A stretch of DNA of 15,086 nucleotides, taken from NCBI GenBank assembly GCA_964450125.1, contig CAYVDO010000185.1, forward strand, positions 1 through 15,086, in the 5' to 3' direction. A model generated the notes under the pieces. The model searched no databases. It had not been told where the DNA came from and saw only the letters and a list, made by a program, of their open reading frames with translations. This document shows positions 6,578 through 13,688 of the stretch, in pieces. The first letter of the stretch is position 1; the number at the start of each line of letters is the position of its first letter. This stretch comes from JADJOY01 sp964450125. Its GTDB lineage: Bacteria > JADJOY01. The position numbers were made by a program, and so were the translations under genes.

Positions 6578-6824
6578 GTCGGTCTCGTGTGGGAATGCCC
6601 GAGGTGAAGTAGCGCAACCGGTCTACGACGGCGTCGCCGAGAAAAAAAGAGCCCCATCTGCAACACCCCGGGCACTTCGGTCGCGACGCCTGAAATGGCT
6701 CGGTTGGGGCGAGCCGCTTCGGCTGTGGGACCCGCGCGGTGCTCGGCGGCGTCACGTCTCGGGGAGCAGCGAGCGATTCATGGTGCCCGCTGCGCGCCCG
6801 AGGGCGGTAAGCATCATCGCTTCA

Positions 6825-7601
6825 TCAGCCGAGATTCGCCACGAGAAACGGCTCCAACACGCCGAAAAACTCGTCGGGGATCGCCCGGACCAAGGCGTCG
6901 GCGTGCAGCCGCGCGCCGTTGCGGAAGAGATGAAGCGTGCAGGGTGGACGCGCGCCGCGATGAAGCGCTTCGGCCATCGTGTCCGGCACGAGCCAGTCGC
7001 CGACGTTGTGCAGCACGAGCCAGGGCGTGGGCGAGATCCAGCCTGCGAGCTCGACCGTATCGAGGCGATGACGGACCAGCGTTGCGAGATCGAGACGCGG
7101 GAAGCGGTGACGCTCGTCGGCGAAACTGCGGCCGAGGAGCCCGCGCGGCGGTAGCCGCGGCCTGAGCCGAACCACCTCGGACGGAGAGCTCACGGTGACT
7201 AGCGCCGCGATCCGCGGGTCGCCGCCAGCGCGCCGCTCGGCGCCGAGCGTGCGCACCGCCACCGTGCCACCCATCGAGAAGCCCACCACCGCGATCTGCT
7301 GGTGAGCGCAGCCGCGTACGTGGGCGAGCATCGCGGCGAGATCCTCGATCTCGTGGCGCCCGAACGTGTAACGGCCGGTGCTGGTGCCGTGGCCGCGGAA
7401 ATCGAAGAGGTAGACGTCGTGAGCCGCGGCCAGGCGGGCCGCGGTGGCGACGAGCATCGGCGAGCGACGCGAGCGGAAGAAGCCCGGTGCCACGATCACC
7501 GCCGTGGGCCGGCCACTTCTCCAGCGGCTCACGCCCAAGCGCACTCCCGGTGCGGACTCGATCTCGATCTCGTCGTTGGCCGCTGGCGGCGGCGTGATCA
7601 T
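6825..7601 (-). CDS. Alpha/beta hydrolase
   Basis: This 258-residue protein carries the alpha/beta-hydrolase core: strand VAVIVAPGF-like at 34-41, DFRGHGTSTG at 67-76, the nucleophile elbow GFSMGG (Ser109), a probable acid in HNVGDWLVP (Asp202) and His233 in ARLHADAL. No signal peptide is seen, so it is probably a cytoplasmic serine esterase, thioesterase or acylhydrolase. The N-terminal linker (MITPPPAANDE) is disordered. ATG 7601 has GGAG seven bases upstream. The frame continues upstream to a stop at 7692-7694 but contains no other usual start codon. The gene is 204 bases from the Alpha-E gene, with a palindrome at 7647-7664 between them, so it may have its own promoter. Confidence 0.88.
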   Translation of the reverse strand: MITPPPAANDEIEIESAPGVRLGVSRWRSGRPTAVIVAPGFFRSRRSPMLVATAARLAAAHDVYLFDFRGHGTSTGRYTFGRHEIEDLAAMLAHVRGCAHQQIAVVGFSMGGTVAVRTLGAERRAGGDPRIAALVTVSSPSEVVRLRPRLPPRGLLGRSFADERHRFPRLDLATLVRHRLDTVELAGWISPTPWLVLHNVGDWLVPDTMAEALHRGARPPCTLHLFRNGARLHADALVRAIPDEFFGVLEPFLVANLG

Positions 7602-7646
7602 CGCGAGCTCCGTCGGCGGATTGAGCCGAGCGGCGCGTATCCTCGC

Positions 7647-7664
7647 ACGATCGCTCGCGATCGT
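7647..7664. promoter_or_regulatory. Palindrome ACGATCGC-TC-GCGATCGT, possible operator
   Basis: Two perfect 8-base arms (7647-7654 and 7657-7664) are separated by two bases. The site lies 46-63 bases upstream of the alpha/beta hydrolase start and about 140 bases after the Alpha-E stop. A dimeric repressor or activator site for the hydrolase is plausible; a processing hairpin is the alternative. Palindromes rich in CGATCG are not rare in GC-rich genomes. Confidence 0.35.
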
Positions 7665-7785
7665 CTCCGGTGCCGTCGCGTTGGTGGTGGGTCAGCTTCG
7701 CGCCGTATCCGTTCGAATCGCGGAGGTCCCCACACGCTCGCGACTCGACCGACGCATCTCGGCCGCAGTGAACCACCTCCTCATG

Positions 7786-7805
7786 CCGGGTCGTCGCAGG
7801 CCCGG
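7786..7805 (-). terminator. Short hairpin directly after the Alpha-E stop
   Basis: CCGGG (7786-7790) and CCCGG (7801-7805) form a 5-bp stem with a 10-base loop, immediately after the minus-strand stop at 7806. It may end the ATP-grasp/Alpha-E transcript, but it is short and has no U-tract. Confidence 0.25.
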
Positions 7806-8780
7806 TCACTGGGCGACGGCGAGCACGGGCGTCGCGGCGCGGAGCGCGAAGAACGTGTCGAAGATCGACTCGCCGATGGCGTTCAAGCGGTGCTGGATCG
7901 AGTCGAGCTGCTCGTGAAGTCCCTGACTGATGACGTCTTCCACGACCGCGAAGTCGAGATGGGCACGGAGCTGACCGAGGCGTCGCTCGGCGATGCTGCC
8001 GAAGGTGCCGAGCGGTGTCCCGGCGATGGCGTGGAGCGACTCCTCGGCCTTCACCACGCAGTGGTGCGCGGCGCGAGGGAAATCGCGGTCGAGCAGCAGG
8101 AACTCCACGACCTTCTCCCATTCCAGCCGGCCGTAGGCCTTGCGGTACATCTCGAGGGCGCTGGCGGCGCGCAGCACGGCCGTCCACTGGAGGTGGTCGT
8201 AGGGTGTGCCCACGTCGGACACCGACGGCAGCAGGATGAAGTACTTCATGTCGAGGATGCGGGTGGTCTTGTCGGCGCGCTCGATCATCCGACCGAGCTG
8301 TGCCCAGTTCCAGCCCTCGCCGTGCGACATGGTGGCGTCCGCCACTCCCACGAAGAGGTGGCTGGCCATGCGCACCTCGGCGAAGAAGCCCTCGGGTAGC
8401 TCACGTGCGCGCGCCGACGACGCGGTGTCGCGCACCATCAGGTAGAACTTGTTGAGTTGCTCCCACATCTCCGACGAGATCACCTCGCGGACGCCACGGG
8501 CGTTCTCGCGCGCGGCGCGTAGGCAGCACAGGATCGAGTTCGGATTGTCGAGATCGAATGTCAGGAACTGGATGACCGACGCGAGCGTCGCCTCGCCGTA
8601 GCGCTCCTGGAAGTCCTGCTGATCCCCGGTGGTGATCACCAGCGGCATCCACTGCTCGCTCACGCCGGGCGGGAGGTCGAGCCGCATGTTCAGGTTCACA
8701 CCCACGAAACGCGCGACGTTCTCGGCACGCTCGATCTGGCGGCTCATCCAGTAGATGGAGTCGGCGACACGGCTCAGCAT
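7806..8780 (-). CDS. Alpha-E domain protein
   Basis: This 324-residue protein is the all-helical Alpha-E family along its whole length. It opens with the diagnostic MLSRVADSIYWMSRQIERAE, and the conserved ERA motif recurs at IERADKTTR. Alpha-E proteins have no known enzymatic activity. They are nearly always encoded beside a circularly permuted ATP-grasp enzyme, often with a transglutaminase-like protease, and the group is predicted to make or modify a peptide. That neighbour is found here: the ATP-grasp gene ends 44 bases upstream on the same strand, so the pair is one operon. Helix-rich segments with many acidic residues would suit a scaffold or substrate-binding role, which is inference. 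It is full length, with ATG 8780. Confidence 0.93.
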   Translation of the reverse strand: MLSRVADSIYWMSRQIERAENVARFVGVNLNMRLDLPPGVSEQWMPLVITTGDQQDFQERYGEATLASVIQFLTFDLDNPNSILCCLRAARENARGVREVISSEMWEQLNKFYLMVRDTASSARARELPEGFFAEVRMASHLFVGVADATMSHGEGWNWAQLGRMIERADKTTRILDMKYFILLPSVSDVGTPYDHLQWTAVLRAASALEMYRKAYGRLEWEKVVEFLLLDRDFPRAAHHCVVKAEESLHAIAGTPLGTFGSIAERRLGQLRAHLDFAVVEDVISQGLHEQLDSIQHRLNAIGESIFDTFFALRAATPVLAVAQ

Positions 8781-8824
8781 CGATCAGTCTCGGTTCACGG
8801 CGAGGGGGACGGGCGTGGACGTGC

Positions 8825-10291
8825 TCAGGCAGCTTCGAGGCGGCTGGCCACCCCGCTGCGGTGCGCCAGCACCCAGGTGTCCTTGCTGCCGCCACCCTGC
8901 GACGAGTTGACCACCAGCGAGCCCTTCTTGAGCGCCACCCGCGTCAGCCCTCCCGGAAGCACGTAGATGTCCTCGCCGAAGAGAATGTAGGGACGCAGGT
9001 CCACGTGCCGGCCCTCGAAGCCGCCGTCCACGATCGACGGCACTCGCGACAGCGCCAGCGCCGGCTGGGCGATGTACTCGCGCGGCCGCTCGCGGATGCG
9101 CGCCGCGAACGCGCTGCGCTCCTTGGCGCTCGCGGCGGGCCCGACCAGCATGCCGTAGCCGCCCGAGCCGCCGGCGGTCTTGACCACTAGGTTCTCGAGG
9201 TGCTCGAGCACGTACGCGCGATCCGCGTCGTCCGCGCACACGTACGTGGGCACGTTGGGCACGATCGCGTCCTCGCCCAGATAGTAGCGGATGATCTTGG
9301 GCACGTACGCGTACATCACCTTGTCGTCCGCGACGCCGGTGCCGGGAGCATTGGCGAGCGCGACACGGCCGTTGCGGTACACGTCCATCAGGCCGGGGAC
9401 ACCCAGCATCGAGTCGGAGCGGAAGGTGTCGGGGTCGAGGAAGTCGTCGTCGACGCGCCGGTAGATGACGTCCACGCGCTCGAGACCGCGGGTGGTGCGC
9501 ACCCGCACCAGCCCGCCGGCGACCAGGAGGTCACGGCCCTCGACGAGCTCCACGCCCATCTGTTGCGCCAGAAACGAGTGCTCGAAATAGGCCGAGTTGT
9601 AGATCCCCGGTGTCAGCACCACGACCTTGGGCGAGGTGATGGTGGCGGGGGCGAGCGACTGAAGCATGTCGAGAAGCCGGCTCGGATAGTCCACCACCGG
9701 CCGCACCCGCGACGCCTCGAAGACCTCCGGAAACGTCTTCTTCATCACGTAGCGGTTCTCGAGCACGTACGACACACCCGAAGGGCACCGCAGGTTGTCT
9801 TCGAGGACGTAGAACTGGCCGTCGCGGTCGCGCACCAGATCGGCACCGTTGATGTGACACCACACGCCGCGGGGTGGCTTGAGGCCCACACATTGCGGGC
9901 GGTAGGCCGCAGAGGTGCGGATGATTTCCTCGGGTACCACGCCGTCCTTCACGATGCGCTGGTCGTGGTAGACGTCGTCGATGAACAGGTTGAGCGCCAA
10001 CACGCGCTGCTTCAGGCCGGCTTCGAGGGTGTCCCATTCGCCCGCCGACACGATTCGCGGGATGACGTCGAACGGGAAGATCCGCTCGATGCCGCCGCCG
10101 TCGCCGTAGACGTTGAAGGTGATGCCGAGCTGCAGCAGCGTGCGCTCGGCGTCTTGCTGGCGGCGCAAGAGCTCGCCGGGGGAGAGCGATTGGATCTTGC
10201 CGACCAGCGGCTCGGCTCCCAGCCGGGGCTGGCCGTCGCCGGCGAAGAGCTCGTCGAAGAATCCGTCGGTGCAATAGGAGTCGAACCGCAT
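8825..10291 (-). CDS. Circularly permuted ATP-grasp ligase
   Basis: With the ATG at 10291 the protein is 488 residues, the usual family length. That ATG has GGAG eight bases upstream; a longer frame reaches upstream but its extra N-terminus is not family-like, and ATG 10321 has a poor site. Family landmarks are complete: FPFDVIPRIVSAGEW at 72-86, GLKQRVLALNLFIDDVYHDQ at 92-111, the ATP/metal segment LEDNLRCPSGVSY at 163-175, the Gly-rich VVKTAGGSGGYG at 369-380, DLRPYILFG at 431-439, and the terminal NSSQGGGSKDTWVL at 462-475. Such enzymes are predicted to form amide bonds using ATP, in the cytoplasm. The downstream Alpha-E gene is in the same operon; the transglutaminase-like partner common elsewhere is not within this window. 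Confidence 0.94.
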   Translation of the reverse strand: MRFDSYCTDGFFDELFAGDGQPRLGAEPLVGKIQSLSPGELLRRQQDAERTLLQLGITFNVYGDGGGIERIFPFDVIPRIVSAGEWDTLEAGLKQRVLALNLFIDDVYHDQRIVKDGVVPEEIIRTSAAYRPQCVGLKPPRGVWCHINGADLVRDRDGQFYVLEDNLRCPSGVSYVLENRYVMKKTFPEVFEASRVRPVVDYPSRLLDMLQSLAPATITSPKVVVLTPGIYNSAYFEHSFLAQQMGVELVEGRDLLVAGGLVRVRTTRGLERVDVIYRRVDDDFLDPDTFRSDSMLGVPGLMDVYRNGRVALANAPGTGVADDKVMYAYVPKIIRYYLGEDAIVPNVPTYVCADDADRAYVLEHLENLVVKTAGGSGGYGMLVGPAASAKERSAFAARIRERPREYIAQPALALSRVPSIVDGGFEGRHVDLRPYILFGEDIYVLPGGLTRVALKKGSLVVNSSQGGGSKDTWVLAHRSGVASRLEAA

Positions 10292-10392
10292 GGTCGCCGC
10301 TCCGCGTTCGAGGATCGTCATGCGATCCGGAATCGCAAGGCGGGTGCCAGCGGGCGCTCGTGAGAACCCGTCGTGATTTTCAGGACTTGTCG

Positions 10393-10447
10393 CGGAATTG
10401 GTGCCTGGGTAACGCCTCCTCGGTGGGCCGGGAGCGCCGGAATTGGT
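10393..10447. promoter_or_regulatory. Direct repeat CGGAATTGGT, two copies 45 bases apart
   Basis: CGGAATTGGT occurs at 10393-10402 and 10438-10447, a start-to-start spacing of 45 bases. Both lie in the gap upstream of the ATP-grasp start, about 100-160 bases before it. Two identical 10-mers in a short non-coding gap could be binding sites for a regulator on one face of the helix. Chance cannot be excluded. Confidence 0.25.
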
Positions 10448-10452
10448 CCCCC

Positions 10453-10471
10453 AGCGCCATGCCGTGGCGCT
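10453..10471 (-). terminator. Hairpin downstream of the GGDEF gene (second)
   Basis: AGCGCCA (10453-10459) and TGGCGCT (10465-10471) form a perfect 7-bp stem with a 5-base loop, about 45 bases after the GGDEF stop. With the hairpin at 10488-10512 it forms a tandem arrangement that may stop transcription before the ATP-grasp gene. There is no U-tract. Confidence 0.35.
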
Positions 10472-10487
10472 CTTCCTCATCGGGCGC

Positions 10488-10512
10488 GCCAGCGTGCGCA
10501 GGCGGCGCTGGC
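10488..10512 (-). terminator. Hairpin directly after the GGDEF stop
   Basis: GCCAGCG (10488-10494) and CGCTGGC (10506-10512) form a perfect 7-bp stem with an 11-base loop, two bases after the TAA at 10515-10517 on the minus strand. It is likely part of the 3' end of the GGDEF transcript. Confidence 0.35.
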
Positions 10513-10514
10513 TG

Positions 10515-11303
10515 TTACAGAGGGCCGGCGGCGCAAGACGCGGTAATGTCGACCACCGCGGGGTACGTCCAGTCGCGGCCGGCTCGCTCGCCGTACTCGC
10601 GCCGCGAGCGCTTCTGGCGGTACATCTCGAAGTCCACCCGCTGCATCAGGCTCGCCACCTCGGTTTGCGGATCGTACGCCGCCAGGCCGAAGCTCACGCT
10701 GAGCGGGATTTCTCGCTGACGCCAGATGAGCGGCTCGGACTCGATGCGCCGCTGAATGGCGGTGAGCCGCGCGCGTGCCTGGTTGAGGTCGGCGCGCACC
10801 AGCAGCACCGCGAACTCGTCGCCGTGCAGCCGCGCCACGAAATCCGAGACGCGGGTCGATGCCGTCAGCACGTCGGCAACGCGCTCGAGCGCAGCGTCCC
10901 CGGCCGCATGTCCGTAGGTGTCGTTGACGCGCTTGAAGTCGTCGAGGTCCAAGAACGCCACCGCGCCGGCCTCGCCGTGGCGGTGGGCTGCAGCGAGGGT
11001 GCGGCGCAGGTAGTCGGCGAAGCCGCGACGATTGGCGATGCCGGTCAGCTCGTCCGTCATCGAGACTGTTTCGAGATGGGCGATGCGATCGCGCTGCGCT
11101 GCGATCTGGCGTTCGGCGTTCGCCGCGTAATCGAGCAGCCGCTCGACGAGCCGTTCGACGTCGGAGGGGGCCGAGCCATGCCCGAGACCTGTCGATGCGC
11201 GGAGGTCTTCACTGAGCCCTTCGATCGCACCAACCCAGCCGCTCTCGGGCGCGGGGAAACGCCGGGGATGTTGAGAGTCGGTTGGGGTCCAGGTGTCGGG
11301 CAT
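10515..11303 (-). CDS. GGDEF-domain diguanylate cyclase with coiled-coil N-terminus
   Basis: This 262-residue protein has a charged helix likely to form a coiled coil at about residues 47-80, then a GGDEF domain. The domain contains DELTGIANRRGF (84-95), the metal and substrate segment FLDLDDFKRVND (117-128) and the signature at 160-164, which reads HGDEF instead of GGDEF. An RxxD inhibitory site (Arg151, Asp154) stands exactly five residues before the signature, as in cyclases under product inhibition. It probably makes cyclic di-GMP from two GTP in the cytoplasm, as a dimer through the coiled coil. Whether His in the first position weakens activity is unknown. ATG 11303 has no purine-rich ribosome-binding site (the leader is pyrimidine-rich). 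No input domain is present. Tandem hairpins follow the stop. Confidence 0.92.
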   Translation of the reverse strand: MPDTWTPTDSQHPRRFPAPESGWVGAIEGLSEDLRASTGLGHGSAPSDVERLVERLLDYAANAERQIAAQRDRIAHLETVSMTDELTGIANRRGFADYLRRTLAAAHRHGEAGAVAFLDLDDFKRVNDTYGHAAGDAALERVADVLTASTRVSDFVARLHGDEFAVLLVRADLNQARARLTAIQRRIESEPLIWRQREIPLSVSFGLAAYDPQTEVASLMQRVDFEMYRQKRSRREYGERAGRDWTYPAVVDITASCAAGPL

Positions 11304-11380
11304 GGTCGGCCGAGGAGAGAGGGGTGAGGGTGCTCGGGAGCTACAGCAATCGTCGTGCCGCGATCCTCAAAAAGTAATGA

Positions 11381-11393
11381 TGAAATGATTTCA
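11381..11393. promoter_or_regulatory. AT-rich palindrome, possible operator near the GGDEF promoter
   Basis: TGAAAT-G-ATTTCA is a perfect inverted repeat of two 6-base arms around one base, inside the only AT-rich island of the region, 78-90 bases upstream of the GGDEF start. The setting suits a promoter or regulator-binding site for the GGDEF gene. I could not fit a good -35/-10 pair. Confidence 0.3.
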
Positions 11394-11668
11394 AAGGGTT
11401 GACATTTCGTGGTTGGCAAGCTGGCCCCGACGTGCGCACACGGACCGAGACGTTCCGGCCGGGACGATCCGTCGACGGCACAACCTGAGGCGGCGTGTGA
11501 GACGATTCGCTCGGGGGCTGAGGGTCTCGGGTGGGGCCGAGGTTGGGATGTACGGGGGTTCCATCGGCGTGACGGAGCGCGTCGGCGAACGTTACCCGTC
11601 CTGGCGCTCGAGCCAACGCACCGACGCCCGATCTTCGGATTTCCGCTGATCCTGCGAATGATATCCCT

Positions 11669-11684
11669 GGGCACTTCGCTTGCT
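11669..11684 (+). promoter_or_regulatory. Putative sigma-54 (-24/-12) promoter
   Basis: GGGCAC-TTCGC-TTGCT matches the sigma-54 consensus TGGCAC-N5-TTGCW at all but the first base, with the invariant GG and GC at the right spacing. Transcription would start at about 11695, leaving a leader of some 60 bases before the acyltransferase ATG at 11756. If correct, the acyltransferase/SDR pair needs an enhancer-binding activator. No activator gene is present in the window. Confidence 0.4.
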
Positions 11685-11755
11685 GATTGCAGATGGGGAT
11701 CTGTGGCGAGGCGTGAAGGTGCGTCGCACCGCGCGGCGCGCTTTCGCGCGGCCGA

Positions 11756-12691
11756 ATGAAGTCGCACCGGCCAGCTCCACGACGATCGCAACCGCGCGCG
11801 AGTCGGCGCCGCGGGAGGCGCGGTGCGGCTCGGGTTCCGCACACGCAGGCTCGTGGGCCAGCGAGTGCCGGCCCAGCGTTCGAGCCCGGCAAGCTCGGCA
11901 GCGGCCTCGCCCCCCTCGTCGCGCGCCTCACCATCCGCGACGCCGGGCACGGCTACGACCCCTTCGGTCTCAACGTTCCTGCCGTCGCCGCTGCGCTGCG
12001 CGTCTTCGCCCCCCTCTACGAGCGCTACTTCCGGGTGGACTCCCACGGTGCCGAGAACATCCCCACCGCCGGCCCGGTGATCCTCGCGGCGAACCACGGC
12101 GGCACGCTGCCATTCGATGGCGCAATGCTCTGGAACGACGTCATCCGCCACACCGATCCGCCGCGCATCCCGCGACCGGTGGCGGATCTCTTCGTGCCTG
12201 GGTTGCCCTTCGTGGGGACGTTCTTCTCGCGCCTCGGCGTGGTCGGCGGCAGCCGTGGCAACGTGCGCGACCTGCTCGAAAGTGACGAGTGCTTGATGAT
12301 CTTTCCGGAGGGCACGGTGGGGATCGGTAAGCCTTTCGCCGAGCGGTACCGGCTGCAAGAGTGGCGGGTTGGGCACGCCGAGCTGGCGATCCGGCACCGC
12401 GCCTCGGTGGTGCCTGTGGGAATCGTGGGCGCGGAGGAGCAGATGCCGCAGCTCGCGCGGCTCCCCATCCGTGCTTTCGGCGCACCGTACTTGCCGGTGC
12501 CGCTCACGCTCTTTCCGCTGCCGGTCCGCTACCACATCTACTACGGCGAACCGATCCCGCTCGGTCGCCGCTATCGCCCTGCACAGGCCGACGATCCCAA
12601 AGTGGTGCGCGCTGCCGCCGCCCAGGTGAAGGAGGCGGTCGCAGCACTCTTGGTGCGGGGGCTCACCGAACGCGCGGGGGTGTTCACGTGA
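11756..12691 (+). CDS. Lysophospholipid acyltransferase-like protein (PlsC superfamily)
   Basis: This protein of up to 311 residues has the acyltransferase core. ILAANHGGTLPFDGAML at 109-125 contains His114 and Asp121 in the longer-spaced form (six residues between them) seen in relatives such as TMEM68-like enzymes. FPEGTVGIGKPF at 183-194 is block III, and VVPVGIVGAEE at 218-228 block IV. The core begins at about residue 65 (GHGYDPFG). The first 45 residues are Arg/Ala-rich with poorer third-position GC bias, but no later in-frame start codon precedes the core, so the ATG at 11756 is kept with doubt. It probably acylates a lysolipid or other membrane alcohol. The stop overlaps the GTG of the SDR gene by four bases (translational coupling). 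A sigma-54-like site lies upstream. Confidence 0.85.
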   Translation: MKSHRPAPRRSQPRASRRRGRRGAARVPHTQARGPASAGPAFEPGKLGSGLAPLVARLTIRDAGHGYDPFGLNVPAVAAALRVFAPLYERYFRVDSHGAENIPTAGPVILAANHGGTLPFDGAMLWNDVIRHTDPPRIPRPVADLFVPGLPFVGTFFSRLGVVGGSRGNVRDLLESDECLMIFPEGTVGIGKPFAERYRLQEWRVGHAELAIRHRASVVPVGIVGAEEQMPQLARLPIRAFGAPYLPVPLTLFPLPVRYHIYYGEPIPLGRRYRPAQADDPKVVRAAAAQVKEAVAALLVRGLTERAGVFT

Positions 12692-13647
12692 GGTCGGTGC
12701 TGGTCACGGGCGCCACCACGCCCATCGGCCTCGCGCTGGTGCGCACGCTGCTAGCCCAACCGCGTATCCGCACGATTCTGGCGGTGGCTGCCGAGCCGCG
12801 CGCGCGCACGCCGTTTCGAAGCTTCGACCCGCGGGTCCGCTACTTCCAGCTCGACCTCACACGTCAGCGCAACGTGCGCGAGCTGCTCTTCGGCCCGGCG
12901 CGCGACCTGCGGGTGGAGGCCGTGGTCCACACGGCACAGCACCGCCGCGCCACCGAGGACGGACCCAAGATCCACGCCCTCAACGTGGATGCGGCGCGCG
13001 ACCTGCTGCATCTCTGCGAGGAGCACCCCACGATCCAGCGCTTCGTGTTCCGGAGCTCCGCCGAGGTCTACCGCGTCAAGGCCGAGGAGCCGGTGCTGAT
13101 CCAGGAGGACCACCCTCTCGACCTCTCCCCGACCGCACCCCAATGGATTCGCGACCGCGTCGAGGCCGACCTGACCGTGTGCGCCCAGATGGGGCTCGTG
13201 CCCCTCGAGATCGTGGTGCTGCGCGCTGCCGAGTGCTTCGCTCGCGACGTCGGTAGCCAGCTGCTCGACTATTTGGGCTCGCGGGTGTGCTTCCGGCCGC
13301 TGGGCTTCGACCCGATGCTCAATCTCATCAGCACGGCGGACCTGGTGACTGGCCTGGCGCTGGCGCTCGAAACCAAGGCCCAGGGAGTCTTCAACCTGCC
13401 TGGGGCCGACACGTTGCCCCTCACCAAGGCCATCCAGCTCGCGGGGCGACGCGACGTCCCAGCGCCTGGGACGCTGCTGGCGCCGCTCTACGCGCTGCGC
13501 AGCCGGATCATCGGCACTGACTTCCGCTACGACCTCAACCGCTGGCGCTTCCATTTCAGCGGCGTGCTCGACGGCCGCCGCGCCAGAGCGGAGCTCTCCT
13601 ACGTCCCCACCCATCCCATCGATTGGACCCGCGTGCCCAAGGTGTGA
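12688..13647 (+). CDS. Atypical SDR / NAD-dependent epimerase-like protein, catalytic residues replaced
   Basis: The GTG at 12688 overlaps the stop of the acyltransferase gene (GTGA) and gives a 319-residue protein that begins at the Rossmann fold; a longer frame upstream is only antisense or out-of-frame DNA of the acyltransferase. The nucleotide-binding loop reads VTGATTPIG at 6-14, lacking the middle Gly of TGxxGxxG. DLT at 56-58, the RSSAEVYR segment at 122-129 and INLISTADLV-like block at 211-220 fit extended SDRs. The active-site YxxxK is replaced: the aligned stretch PQWIRDRVEAD has Trp153 and Arg157. So it may bind a nucleotide or lipid without dehydrogenase or epimerase chemistry. 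Coupling to the acyltransferase suggests a shared lipid pathway or a complex. Full catalytic competence is doubtful. Confidence 0.85.
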   Translation: MRSVLVTGATTPIGLALVRTLLAQPRIRTILAVAAEPRARTPFRSFDPRVRYFQLDLTRQRNVRELLFGPARDLRVEAVVHTAQHRRATEDGPKIHALNVDAARDLLHLCEEHPTIQRFVFRSSAEVYRVKAEEPVLIQEDHPLDLSPTAPQWIRDRVEADLTVCAQMGLVPLEIVVLRAAECFARDVGSQLLDYLGSRVCFRPLGFDPMLNLISTADLVTGLALALETKAQGVFNLPGADTLPLTKAIQLAGRRDVPAPGTLLAPLYALRSRIIGTDFRYDLNRWRFHFSGVLDGRRARAELSYVPTHPIDWTRVPKV

Positions 13648-13688
13648 CGGGGTTGCCAAGGGCTTGGGGATTCGGTTCTTTCTGGCGC

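Larger units (their letters stand above)
11304..11755. other. 452-base divergent interval with no gene
   Basis: No frame here shows convincing codon bias, domains or a start signal. The interval lies between the divergent GGDEF and acyltransferase genes. It holds an AT-rich island at about 11366-11410, unusual for this DNA, with the palindrome TGAAAT-G-ATTTCA at 11381-11393 and a TTGACA at 11399-11404 without a fitting -10. It also holds a sigma-54-like site at 11669-11683 and a 5-bp hairpin CGCGC-TTTC-GCGCG at 11737-11750 just before the ATG at 11756. The middle part shows nothing I can name. Confidence 0.5.

Noticed and set aside
6642..6673. T7 tract on the minus strand (A7 at 6642-6648) as a possible intrinsic terminator after the hydrolase gene
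   Set aside because: Only a 4-bp GCCC/GGGC stem with a long loop could be drawn before it; too weak to call, though the T-run is unusual here.
6814..8187. Minus-strand open frame spanning the hydrolase and part of the Alpha-E gene (457 codons)
   Set aside because: It is out of frame with two well-supported genes and is Arg-rich without domains.
9200..10363. Plus-strand open frame opposite the ATP-grasp gene (387 codons)
   Set aside because: The translation is His/Val/Arg-rich with no recognisable motif; the minus strand encodes an unmistakable ATP-grasp protein.
10292..10480. Upstream extension of the ATP-grasp gene to 10480
   Set aside because: The added 63 residues do not resemble the family N-terminus; ATG 10291 has a better ribosome-binding site and gives normal length.
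11399..11427. TTGACA as a -35 element on the plus strand
   Set aside because: No acceptable -10 lies 16-18 bases downstream, and the next plus-strand gene is 350 bases away.
11422..11435. TGGCCCCGACGTGC as a second sigma-54 site
   Set aside because: The spacing between the GG and GC elements is one base short of the strict requirement.
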